From NCBI RefSeq assembly GCF_021917145.1, contig NC_061072.1:10433805-10497804 (forward strand): a DNA stretch of 64,000 nt, read 5' to 3'. How positions within the stretch are numbered: position 1 is the first letter of the stretch; each line of letters starts with the position of its first letter. Source of the stretch: Hypomesus transpacificus (Eukaryota > Chordata > Actinopteri > Osmeriformes > Osmeridae). Below are positions 1-10,171 of the stretch, piece after piece. Under the pieces are notes generated by a model. That model did no database searches, was not told the DNA's origin, and saw nothing but the letters and a program-made list of their open reading frames with translations. The position numbers were made by a program, and so were the translations under genes.

Positions 1-3000
1 GCCAACCTCGAGCCCATGTACCAGTACTCACTTACATGGTTCATCAACCTCTACATACAGTCAATCACCCAGAGCTTAAAAAGTGACGACCTGGCTACCA
101 GGATTGACATCATCGTGGATCACTTCACCATCAGCATCTACAACAATGTTTGCCGCTCGCTGTTTGAGAAGGACAAGCTGCTCTTCTCCCTGCTGCTCAC
201 AGTGGGGATCATGCAGGGGAAAGGCAAGGTGGATGACACATGCTGGCGTTTCCTCCTAACAGGCGGAATTGCACTGGACAACCCACATCCCAACCCTGCT
301 CCGGAGTGGCTCTCTGACAAGTCCTGGTCTGAGATAGTCAGGGCTTCCAAGCTACCAAACCTGGTTGGCTTACTTGAGCACGTCAAAGAGAATGTTCCCA
401 AATGGAAGAAAATCTATGATTCTGGGAGGCCTCATGAGGAGGAACTTCCAGACCAGTGGAAGAGTCTGGCGGGGATGGACCTCATGGTGGTTCTGAGATG
501 CTTCAGGCCGGATAAGCTGGTCCCGGCAGTGCAGGAGTTCATCGTGAACAATATGGGGCGCACCTACATCGAGCCACCCACCTTCGACCTGGCGGGCAGT
601 TACAACGACTCCAACTGCTGCTCTCCTCTCATTTTCGTGCTCTCGCCTGGATCGGATCCGACTGCAGGTGACGTCAGCAAGACATTTGCTGTCATTTCTG
701 TCCTGCTCTCTGGCTTTATTTGAAGTTGTCACTAGACATGAACCTTGTCTAGTCACAGTTAGCACTCGGATATTGCTCTTGTGTTTTTAATGCCAGTGTC
801 TTTATGTTACCTTAGGTCTTCTGAAGTTTGCTGACGACCTGCAGATGGGGGGCAGTAAGACTAAGACCATCTCCCTGGGGCAAGGCCAAGGGCCAATAGC
901 GGCCGTGATGATCATGAGTGCCCTCAAGGAGGGCACCTGGGTGGTGCTGCAGAACTGTCACCTGGCCACCAGTTGGATGCCCAGCCTGGAGCGGATCTGT
1001 GAGGAGGTCATCACCCCCGACAACACCACACCCACCTTCAGGTCAGCAGTACCAGAATCACACTGACAATCCCAGCTCTTTTGCGTTCGTATTCGTCATT
1101 TCCATAACCGAGAGCGTGAATAGGTCAAGCTGTTGTGTTTTCTCTCGCAGGTTATGGTTGACCAGTTACCCATCGGACAAGTTCCCCGTCAGTATTCTGC
1201 AGAATGGTGTGAAGATGACCAACGAGCCTCCCAAAGGAGTGAGAGCCAACCTGCTGCGCTCCTATCTCAGTGACCCCATCTCCGACCCCGCCTTCTTCTG
1301 CAGCTCTAAGAAACAAGCCGCCTGGCAGAATCTCCTGTTTGGGCTGACGTTCTTCCATGCTCTGGTACAGGAGAGGAGAACCTTTGGACCGTTAGGTAGG
1401 TTCACAACGCTTACATGGTTGTTCTGCGGCTCTATTCCCACTTTCCATTTCTGTCAGTGGGCTCCATGTCTGGCTTTTGTGTTATTTTGTGTCTCCTGAC
1501 AACAGTGCATGTTCAGTTGGATTCCTGTTTTACCCGCAGGTTGGAACATCCCGTACGAGTTCAATGAGTCTGACCTCCGGATCAGTATGAGGCAGATCCA
1601 GATGTTCCTGGATGAGTACGAGGAGATTCCCCTGGAGGCTCTCTCCTATCTGACAGGTGAGGCAATCACAGTTTGTCAGAGGTCATTTGTCTTTCCTCCT
1701 TTGTGAAGATGATCTCACCCCATTCCTTGTCCCTTGACATTTTATGTTCTGTGCTCTTTGACCATGTATCATTGTCTTGTTTGATGAGCTCACAAGAAAA
1801 ACATTCAATTATAAATAACCGTTTTTATGACAACCTGTATCAACTGTACCCCTACCCTACCAGGTGAATGTAACTACGGTGGCAGGGTGACAGATGACAA
1901 GGACAGGCGTCTGCTGCTGTCTCTGTTATCCATCTTCTACAACAAGGAGCTGATCGAGCAGGAGTGCTACCGCGTGTGTGAAGGAGACCTGTTCTACGTC
2001 CCACCTCAGGGCCCCTACCAGGTACTGTCACAACCTTATACAGGAAAGTACCTGGAGTAGGAACAAGAAACAGCAATGGTGTTAGTTGTAAACAAGTGCA
2101 ACACGTCATATTTACATCTCTACGTCTGTTTTCCGAACATGCTTTTATTTTTTATCCATTGTCTTTTCTAGACCTATGTGGATTACATCCGCAACCTTCC
2201 AATCAACGCTGACCCTGGAGTGTTTGGTCTCCACAGCAACGCTGACATCACTAAGGACAACCAGGAGACCAATCAGCTGCTTAATGGAGTGTTACTGACT
2301 CTACCCAGGCAGTCAGGGGGTGGAGCTAAGTCTCCTCAGGTTAGTAACCGTGAGCTCCATGGCTCCTACATTAAATTTTCATTCTCAGCCATTTGCTTAT
2401 TTGGTGGATGATCCGAAATTATTGTGTGAACCTGTTCACTCAGGTAGTTTCACGTCTTTTCAGAAAGATTAAATGGTTTGGTGCGTTTGTTTTTTATTTG
2501 TGGGTTTCAGGAAGTGGTGGATGAACTTGCAGCAGACATCCTGTCCAAGTTGCCAGCTAATTTTGATGTAGAAATGGTGATAATGAAATACCCAGTGATG
2601 TATGATGAGTCCATGAATACTGTGTTGAGACAGGAACTGATCCGCTTCAACAGGTACAGTACCTGCTCACGTAGCATACAGACACAGGATCAGGACATGT
2701 GTATTAACAGTGTTTCCATGTCTCCGTAGTTATAACAACAGTTTGTGTCTCACACCTGCTCAGGCTTACCCAGGTGGTGCGTGTGAGTCTGGTGAACATC
2801 GGCAAGGCCCTAAAGGGTCAAGTGGTGATGTCGGCTGAGCTGGAGAATGTGTTCAACAGTATGCTGGTGGGCAAGGTGCCTGTTATGTGGGCATCCAAGT
2901 CCTATCCCTCTCTCAAGCCACTAGGGAGCTACGTGGCTGACCTCTTATCCAGGCTGCAGTTCTTACAGGCAAGTCCTCATCAGCAGGATGGGAGGGTCAT

Positions 3001-3797
3001 AATATAGGTTAGGAGAGTATAGCTTAGTGGTTAGAGCACTTGACAGCAGATGAAAAAGTAGCATGTTCAAATCCCTGTGTACTGTATTTCTTTTTGGATA
3101 AAAGCGTCTGCTAAATTAATACGTTATTATAAACAAAGTCAAGTATGAGTTGCTTTGTTGATTATAAAAATACTAATGTCTGTACTGGGGCCTTTGTTTG
3201 ATAGGACTGGATAGATCATGGACCACCTCCAGTTTTCTGGGTCTCTGGATTCTACTTCACTCAATCCTTTCTTACTGGAGTGTCTCAGAACTTTGCCAGG
3301 AAGTACACTGTGCCCATTGACTACATTGGCTTTGAATTTGAGGTGAGTTCAAGTTTCAGTCTCTTTCTCTTCTCTTTCAATGTAAGATGTGAGCCCCAGC
3401 TTTCTGTGGAGCAACGCTGGTCTAAGTCCCCCTCCTCTATCAGGTGACAAAGCAGGAGACCCACATGAATGAGAAGCCAGACGACGGAGCCTACGTCAAA
3501 GGTCTTTTCCTACAGGGGGCGTGCTGGGACAGAGAGAAGATGGTCATCGGAGAGTCTCTCCCCAAGATTCTCTTTGACCCCCTGCCCATCATCTGGCTTA
3601 GACCCGGAGAGATGTCCAAGTTCCTGCATCAGAACATCTACGTGTGCCCGGTGTACAAGACGAGCGCCCGCCGAGGGACCCTGTCCACCACGGGACACTC
3701 CACCAACTATGTTTTGCCGATCGAGCTGCCCTCCGACCAGCCGCAGAAACACTGGGTCAACCGTGGAGTGGCGTGTCTGTGTCAGCTGGATGACTGA
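1..3797 (+). CDS. dnah3: Axonemal dynein heavy chain, C-terminal part (DNAH3-like), 5' partial
   Basis: C-terminal 806 residues of an axonemal dynein heavy chain, the motor subunit of ciliary inner-arm dyneins. Exons read in frame: 1-667 (continues leftwards), 816-1041, 1151-1395, 1540-1656, 1864-2021, 2172-2339, 2511-2653, 2764-2968, 3205-3342 and 3444-3797 (TGA). They cover the end of the AAA region and the C-terminal domain. Landmarks are [73 protein letters not shown] and the family ending around [16 protein letters not shown]. The segment [16 protein letters not shown] and the neighbours lyrm1 and dcun1d3, which flank DNAH3 in human, favour DNAH3 over DNAH7, DNAH12 or DNAH1. The intron after 2968 begins with GC rather than GT. 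No frame breaks are seen. Only the paralogue call is uncertain. Confidence 0.9.
3009..3125 (+). repeat. tRNA-derived SINE in a dnah3 intron
   Basis: A tRNA-like head carries an A box (TAGCTTAGTGGTTAGAGC) and a B box (GTTCAAATCCC). It is followed by the fish SINE tail TTGGATAAAAGCGTCTGCT. It sits inside the only intron of this gene seen to use a GC donor. The copy is short, about 115 bases. Confidence 0.75.
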
Positions 3798-3866
3798 AGA
3801 ACATCCGAGGTACGCGTAGTTGGAGCAATGACAAACCAAAAGTGAACTCCCTCCCTGAAAAGGCCT

Positions 3867-3872
3867 AATAAA
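3867..3872 (+). terminator. Polyadenylation signal of dnah3
   Basis: An AATAAA hexamer lies 70 bases after the dnah3 stop codon, so the 3' UTR is short. The stretch from here to 4476 is AT-rich and holds no gene. A TTTATT at 4098-4103 (AATAAA on the minus strand) may end the convergent lyrm1 transcript. Confidence 0.7.
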
Positions 3873-4476
3873 GATACTGTATGCAGTAGAAATTTTTTCT
3901 TTTTCTTAAAATTTGCCAATACATCATAGTTTTCATTGCTTTACTAAATATGTTTACTTAGGACTGATGTTAGAGGTCTGTATTGAAATTAGTGAATCAT
4001 TTTCCAATCAGTTTAAATATCAGTTGATTGATACTCTAAAGGCTGTTTTATTCGACATGACAATCATATGATGTGTGAATATGCACTCCAATGCACTTTT
4101 ATTCCTTATCTATTGAAAGAAATCTCTATTTTTCTACCAAACTAGATTTCTCTGACGTAGCCAGTCATGAAAATGTGACTTATAAAAAGGTTTAATTGCA
4201 GTAATAATAAATAGGAAAATAATATAATACATATTTATGACTGTTAATATTACAACATTATCATCAACAACGTATTTGTCAGGAATTACACATTAATGGA
4301 TTGCAGTATGATACAGTGTGTTTGTTGCACTTTACAATGAAATGTGCCCCATGAGCAAAATAAATAACTCCCATGATTTGTGGGTGTGTAAATGAGTCTG
4401 TGGCTACTGTAACGTCCTCTCATCCTCTCGTCCTTGGTAACATGAACTTCACCGATTGAGTAGCCTACATAAAGCA

Positions 4477-5165
4477 TTAGGTGTCATCATGTGACTGTAA
4501 GTAAACTGGCTTGGCCTGCTTCCTCATGCGTTGCTGAGCACGCAGCTTCCTGCCTTTCTGTGTTGCCAGTCCCATTGGGGGTAAGTAGGTCTGAGGAGCA
4601 AATGACACAAAAAATAAGCCCCTGAAAGAACAGTATGTAGAGATGTGTAGCATACTAATTGCTCTGATTAATGAAGACAATTAGGACACTTACTGGTTTT
4701 GGATAGGGATTTCTGTAATGTAAACCTGGAAAGCAGACATGGAAGTATCTTATGACACAGAGGCATTTTAGGAACTTAAATAATGCAATAATACATTTAC
4801 AGCGTGTATGTATGTGTTACATCATAGGAAATGTGTAATGTAACGTGCAGTAAAATCAGGACACTTACCAATTTCTATCCTTGCTTGGCATTCTTCTATG
4901 CATCTTTTTATTGATTCCTGGTCTGTCAACTAAGGATATAAGTAGGATTAATAAAAGTGTGCTACACTGCAATAACAGTGTTGAATCATCCCTGGTCCAT
5001 CTATACCTGTTGGTTTTGTCTGAAAAGTGTCCGTGCCTCCTGGGTAATGTAACTTCTCTCAGACTCAGTGTCTTGAGGAAGGGTGGATTGGGCCTTCCAA
5101 GTGCGGGCGATCCGTAGTACCCTGGTATACAGTGTCAGGACTTCCTTACGTGTGGCTGCCGTCAT
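4477..5165 (-). CDS. lyrm1: LYR motif-containing protein 1
   Basis: A small LYR-family (complex1_LYR) protein of 121 residues; human LYRM1 has 122. LYR proteins usually act in mitochondria with the acyl carrier protein. LYRM1 itself has been linked to adipocyte mitochondrial function. Coding exons in transcription order are 5165-5007, 4929-4869, 4725-4694 and 4590-4477 (TAA); lengths and phases agree. It starts [13 protein letters not shown] and ends [11 protein letters not shown], close to human LYRM1, with the block [12 protein letters not shown] conserved. The third exon is only 32 bases. The arginine of the LYR tripeptide is replaced: the sequence reads LYTR. A donor at about 5938 suggests a 5' non-coding exon in the promoter region shared with dcun1d3. 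The gene lies tail to tail with dnah3. Confidence 0.93.
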
Positions 5166-5360
5166 CTGATCTATGGATAAAACAAAGCAAGTAATATGAG
5201 GACACCTGTAAGTTGATTGAGTATGAGGGAATAATACATTAGCTATCCAAGATAGATGATTCAACTATGAAATCGAGATTTATTTCTGGTCTAGACCTCT
5301 GCTCAATTCTGAAACAAATTCCTTATTCCTATCTCCCTAAAATGTGACTTGGGACCCAAG

Positions 5361-5680
5361 ATTGTATCCCTGTTAAATTGGTTTAGATCCTAAGACCTCT
5401 AGGTGGCAACAAAGGGCAAAATATGACCTCGGTTGACGTTCACCTGAAGCGAAGATATGTCCCAGACTAGCATAACCCCTTTGGCTTTGCCCTTCTTAGA
5501 TAACATTGTATCCCTGCTAAGTTGGGTTAGACCCCAAGACCTCTAAGTGGCAATAAAGGGCAAAATATTATCTCGGTTGACGTTCACCTGAAGCGAAGAG
5601 ATGTCCCAGACAAGCATACCCCCTTGGCCGTTGGGGACTTAAAACACCTAACACCCCTTGGCTCTGCCCTTCTTAGATGA
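5361..5680. repeat. Imperfect direct duplication, two copies of about 144 bases or more
   Basis: The block beginning ATTGTATCCCTG at 5361 recurs at 5505. Both copies share AAGACCTCTA-GTGGCAA-AAAGGGCAAAATAT, GGTTGACGTTCACCTGAAGC and CCTTCTTAGAT. The second copy carries about 30 extra bases near 5628-5660. It lies in the 5' intron of lyrm1 and no coding frame runs through it. Confidence 0.85.
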
Positions 5681-5934
5681 AAATGTTTAAGGGTTCACAT
5701 AACACAGTTGTCTTTCTAAATTACTCGATCGTTTAACCCTAAAACGCTTCAGCCACATTCAGTTTGTTTATATGCTGCTCTCACTGAACATTGCAGTGAA
5801 CAAGCCAGTATTAGATCAGATCAAATAGATCAGAAATCCAACAAAATCTCCAAATCGAATACGTAATTATATATGTGTTTAACAAATAATCATTAAAAAG
5901 TGTGAAGAAGTGTTTCTAGTCAAACGAACTTGAC

Positions 5935-6800
5935 CTACCTGATGTAGTTCGCTAGCAGTGGCAATCTTTCAAGACAAGTCGTACATTGATGACGAATAAT
6001 ATTCGAGGTATGTTCGCAACAAACGGGTTGACAAAGTGCTGCAAAATGAGTGGGCAATTTTCGCATTTCGCAGTACTTCAGTATCATATATGTTTTATAT
6101 TTTGAGCAACCAAAATGTTATATGTATGCTAAGACACATCAGTATAATTCCCTACTAGTTTACAATAATTGGCCAACTAAAACAACATTGGCATAGATCC
6201 ATTTTTATTTAGTATGTTCCATGAAAAAGTATTTAATTGAAATGAATATCCAATGACTGTAATAAAAAATGGTCTTGATTTGAAACGTAAATTGAAGAGC
6301 CCATCCCAATCCCTACAGTATCCCTATCCAAGCGACAAGCTGATCAGCTGTCGGTCTTGTTGCTAGCCTGCTTCGAGAGAGGAAGTGATGCAGGGAAAAT
6401 TCCCATAATGTCCAGTCAATGACTAAAGGGGGAAACACAAAGAAACTGTAATCTTTTTTACGAAAGGTATTTTCTAATTAACTGGAATTACCAAGATAAC
6501 ATTACCTTCAAAAGACGTTCTGTATTGTGGTCCTTAGGCGGACAGACGATCTTGTAAAAAAGTACACCGAAACTCGTTTTTGAATGATGTTGACTGGCTA
6601 CCTCCTAGCTTAGCAACTAGCTGCTAGCCACCTAAGCTTTCACCAACTTGGCTATCTAGCTAGCAAAACGACGACGAGGTTGTTTGTGCCGTTCTACTCT
6701 ACTGTGCTAGTAGTTGGGTAGCACATTCACTTTGACAAGCTAATACATTGAAACCATGTACGCCAGTTTCCGAACAATTGTATACATCTAAAAGGTAAGT
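5935..6800. promoter_or_regulatory. Probable bidirectional promoter region of lyrm1 and dcun1d3
   Basis: On the minus strand a donor at 5938/5939 (GTAGGT) ends a likely non-coding first exon of lyrm1. On the plus strand a non-coding exon ending at 6794 (AAAAG then GTAAGT) is the likely first exon of dcun1d3. Between them are an ETS-like GAGGAAGTGA near 6378 and AATTCCCATAATG at 6398-6410, which resembles the ZNF143/THAP11 site of housekeeping promoters. The flanks are rich in GCTAGCTAG repeats. Transcription starts are inferred, not seen. Confidence 0.5.
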
Positions 6801-7824
6801 TTTACGTATTTTTCAGCGCTTGTTATTTGCTTGTTAACTTTATAATGTGGGTTGCCAACACAGCTAGCTCTAGCCGGCAAGCGACGACTACCACTACCAG
6901 GGCAGTGTGTGCGCTGCCTGCTAGTTAGCTAGTACTTGCTGGACAAGCTAGCTAGTCTGTCTGGAGGGATTTGCTGATGGTTGATTCTTAATTATCTCGT
7001 CGTTCCACCTAAATCGTTCTGCTTAATGCCTCAGGTTTGTAACGCTTGCTACTTTTCATTTTTCAGATACTTAATAAACTAGATACATATACTCTTGCTT
7101 AGTCGGCTATGCGCGATGTGTTTTGTCTGGGCATGTCTGTGGATAGTTTAGGTGGATAACTTATTGATTGAGAACCATCACCAAAGTGTTTTTTTAGTTA
7201 GCTAGACTAACGTTATACTTTTGGAAAGCAGTTTTAACTACAGTAAGGCCTGTATTGTAGCTATGCCTACTACAAATTACAACATCTGAACTCGACTGAG
7301 AAAAAGGAAACTGCAGTGAAGCACAAACGCGGTAATGAATGTTGCAACAGCTGGGAACAATCAAGGGGTTGAGTCACTGATTAGTTGTAAAGTATCAGGA
7401 ATCTATTGTTATCCCAAAAAAATGGACGCCCTAAATCCACTCTACATTGAATGGATGTCGTTTCCAACAGAAGCTTGCTAAAAAGTAGATTCTTATGCAG
7501 TGATGTAATGTGTGGGGGAACAAATTGCTACACAAAACTTAAATGACTAATTCATACTCACAGCATGGCTACTCAGGTTGCTAAAACGGAAATGTAAATG
7601 TGTGTGTGACAGATGCTATCATGTTCTGCTTTTGAATACAAGAGGCTCTTTTTGGATCTTTCAGCATTGCGGATGCCAAGGTCATCACTATGGAGCAGGA
7701 AAAGATGACATCTTTATCTAGTGTGGAATATGCATTCTGAGGAAGTGTGTGTAAGTATCTACTACCAGTTTGTAAAGAATCACACATTTTTGGGGCATTT
7801 TCTAAGCATTGAACATATGTCAAC

Positions 7825-7886
7825 GTTTCTATGGTAACCAACAGTTTGTCTCCCCCAAGTATTTTTGTCTTGGTTTCTATGGTAAC
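7825..7886. promoter_or_regulatory. Pair of RFX X-box-like motifs
   Basis: The 14-base motif GTTTCTATGGTAAC occurs twice, at 7825-7838 and 7873-7886. It fits the X-box consensus RYYNYY-AT-RRNRAC bound by RFX factors, which drive ciliary genes. Both copies are followed by CA and are 48 bases apart in the same orientation. They lie in the first intron of dcun1d3, between the ciliary genes dnah3 and katnip. Binding is inferred from the motif only. Confidence 0.45.
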
Positions 7887-8255
7887 CACGCTTTGTAAGC
7901 ACCTATATACATATGTATGCAGAGCTCTAACATATTCAATAGAACCATCCTCCACATGTCATACCAAGCTCAATTAGTTGACAGGAATTGGTTGTCTTAT
8001 TTGGCCTTCCTGGGTTCAGCTGCATTGGCATCTGCTTTGTAATAACCCCTTACCTCTGGTCTTGACCCTTAGCCCAAACAATTCCCTCCGTCACACTCAT
8101 GCGACCTTTTACAGCTATTTGACTCTTGCTCTCTATATCCAAGGGCCCGAGGGCATGTTGAGACATCTCACCAGGCCAGAGCAGAGGCGTCTAGGTGGGG
8201 CAGACGGGGCCTGAAGGAGGGGAGGACAGACAGAGGGAGGACCAGAGAGAGAGAC

Positions 8256-10171
8256 ATGGGCCAGTGTGTCACCAAGTGTAAAAACCCAACGTCCTCGCTT
8301 GGCAGCAAGAGTGGCGACAAGGAGACAGGCTCCAAGTCCCACAAGAAAGGCGGCGGTGCGGGTGGAGGAGGAGGGCATAAAGAGGAGCCCAGCACCCTGG
8401 GTAGCAAAGCCTTCAACGACACCAAGGCCATGGAGGTTGACGTGGAGACCCCAGTCATCCCCACGGCGATGGGGGACCCGAGGAAGGACGAGCGCTCAGC
8501 TGAAGCAGACGGGCTTTCCCTGCTGCGCATCGAGGAGCTCTTCTGCTGCTACAAGGATGAGCTGGAGGATGCCATATTGGAAGAGGGCATGGAGAGTTTC
8601 TGCAACGACCTGTGCGTGGACCCTGCAGAGTTCCGTGTGCTGGTCCTTGCTTGGAAGTTTCAGGCAGCCACCATGTGCAAGTTTACAAGGTGAGATGGAA
8701 CCAGAAAGGGGAATAATTAAGTCACAGACTTGTCCTAATACCAGTTGTGCTTGTCTCTATATAGAACAGTAACCAAGAGAAGTCTCCTCAGGGCACATTG
8801 CTCCAAAAAGGGTGGGTGGGGTTATGCAGTGTTATTGATCAATAGAATGACACGCACAGTGAATTGGCAGATGCTCAGCCTGAATGCTGTCCTGAACTTA
8901 TCTATCCTAGCCTCTTCTCTTTCACTGTGTGGTGGCCTGGCCACCCTCCCCCCCCCACTTATCTCAGCTTTCAGCATCTCTGCTCGCACTTGCTCACTGA
9001 CAGGTAGGGGGCACAGAGGAAATGGATCAGGCCTCACTGACACAGCACTCTCCAGTGGGTGGCTGATAGTGTGGCTGGTGGTCACCGCTCATTGCTCTTC
9101 TCTCAGATGGCTCTGCCTCAGCAGTTCTCTATTTAGAGCCTCTCAGCAAGTGCCGTGTATCTATCTACAAACTCTCTTTGTGGACTGTTGCTGTTTGCTC
9201 ACTGTGGCTATTTAAACAAGGGCTGTTTTGCAGTAGGGACTGAATAGCAAAGCATTTAGGGTACTACTATATCTGGCCAGGTTCCCACATTCAGATAGTG
9301 AGCAGTGAGCACACAGTATGGCACAGTGACAGGATGTGGTCAAGTTTATCAAAGGGGGGCATCTTGTTCTTTCCTCTGTAGAGGGATGAAAGTGTCGGTA
9401 GTATTGGGGCTTTAGATTGACGTGTGCAAAACACATGTGTCTTGGAAAAAAATTCAACCTAGCGATCTCATGCCGGGCTAACTTATTTTACTTAGATGAG
9501 ACCAATCTGAATGAACAAGCATAGTGAAAATCTCAAAGTTCCACTTCCAGATATAAACTGTTTAGATAGTAACAATTTGATGTGGTGTAATGGCACAATT
9601 GTTCTTGTTTGCTCTCTTTTTCTGTAGGAAAGAGTTTGTGGAGGGTTGCAGGGCGATCCAGGCGGACAGTCTGGAAGGCATATGCTCCCGCTTCTCCTGC
9701 ATGCTGCTGGAGGCCCAGGGCGAGGACAGCTTCAGAGACCTGTACCGTTTCACCTTCCAGTTCGGCCTGGATGCAGAGGAGGGACAGCGGTCGCTGCAAC
9801 GCGACATCGCCATCGCCCTGTGGCGCCTAGTCTTCACCCAGAACTCCCCCTCCATCTTGGAGCGCTGGCTGGACTTCCTAGCTGAGAACCCGTCAGGCGT
9901 GCGGGGCATTTCACGGGACACGTGGAACATGTTCCTCAACTTTACACAGGCCATCGGGCCGGACCTGAGCAACTACAGTGAGGACGAGGCCTGGCCTAGC
10001 CTCTTTGACACCTTTGTGGAATGGGAGATGGAGCGAAGGAAAAAGGAGGAGGAGGAGGAGGAGAGGAGGGCAGAGGAGGAGAAGAGATGCACTGGGACTG
10101 AGACCCCTCCTAGCACAGACCGACTTGAAACAGAGGGGGGGAGAGGCTCACAGACATGGGGGGGGCATTGA
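8256..10171 (+). CDS. dcun1d3: DCN1-like protein 3 (cullin neddylation co-E3)
   Basis: DCUN1D3 helps UBC12 transfer NEDD8 to cullins, and its myristoylated N terminus brings it to membranes. Two coding exons, 8256-8689 and 9628-10171 (TGA), join across an AG|G arginine codon and give 325 residues; human has about 304. The start MGQCVTKCKNP has Gly2 for myristoylation and cysteines at 4 and 8 for possible palmitoylation. A low-complexity Ser/Lys/Gly segment follows. The PONY domain (about residues 90-285) includes YRFTFQFGLD, EEGQRSL, ENPSGVRGISRDTWNMFLNF and NYSEDEAWPSLFD. The C terminus RRKKEEEEEE... is more acidic and longer than remembered for the human protein. A non-coding exon ends at 6794, and an acceptor at 8114 (TTTTACAG) probably opens the second exon. 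Confidence 0.95.

Noticed and set aside
138-765. Open frames antisense to the first dynein exon
   Set aside because: The plus strand gives a continuous, highly conserved dynein reading; the minus frames have no recognisable motif.
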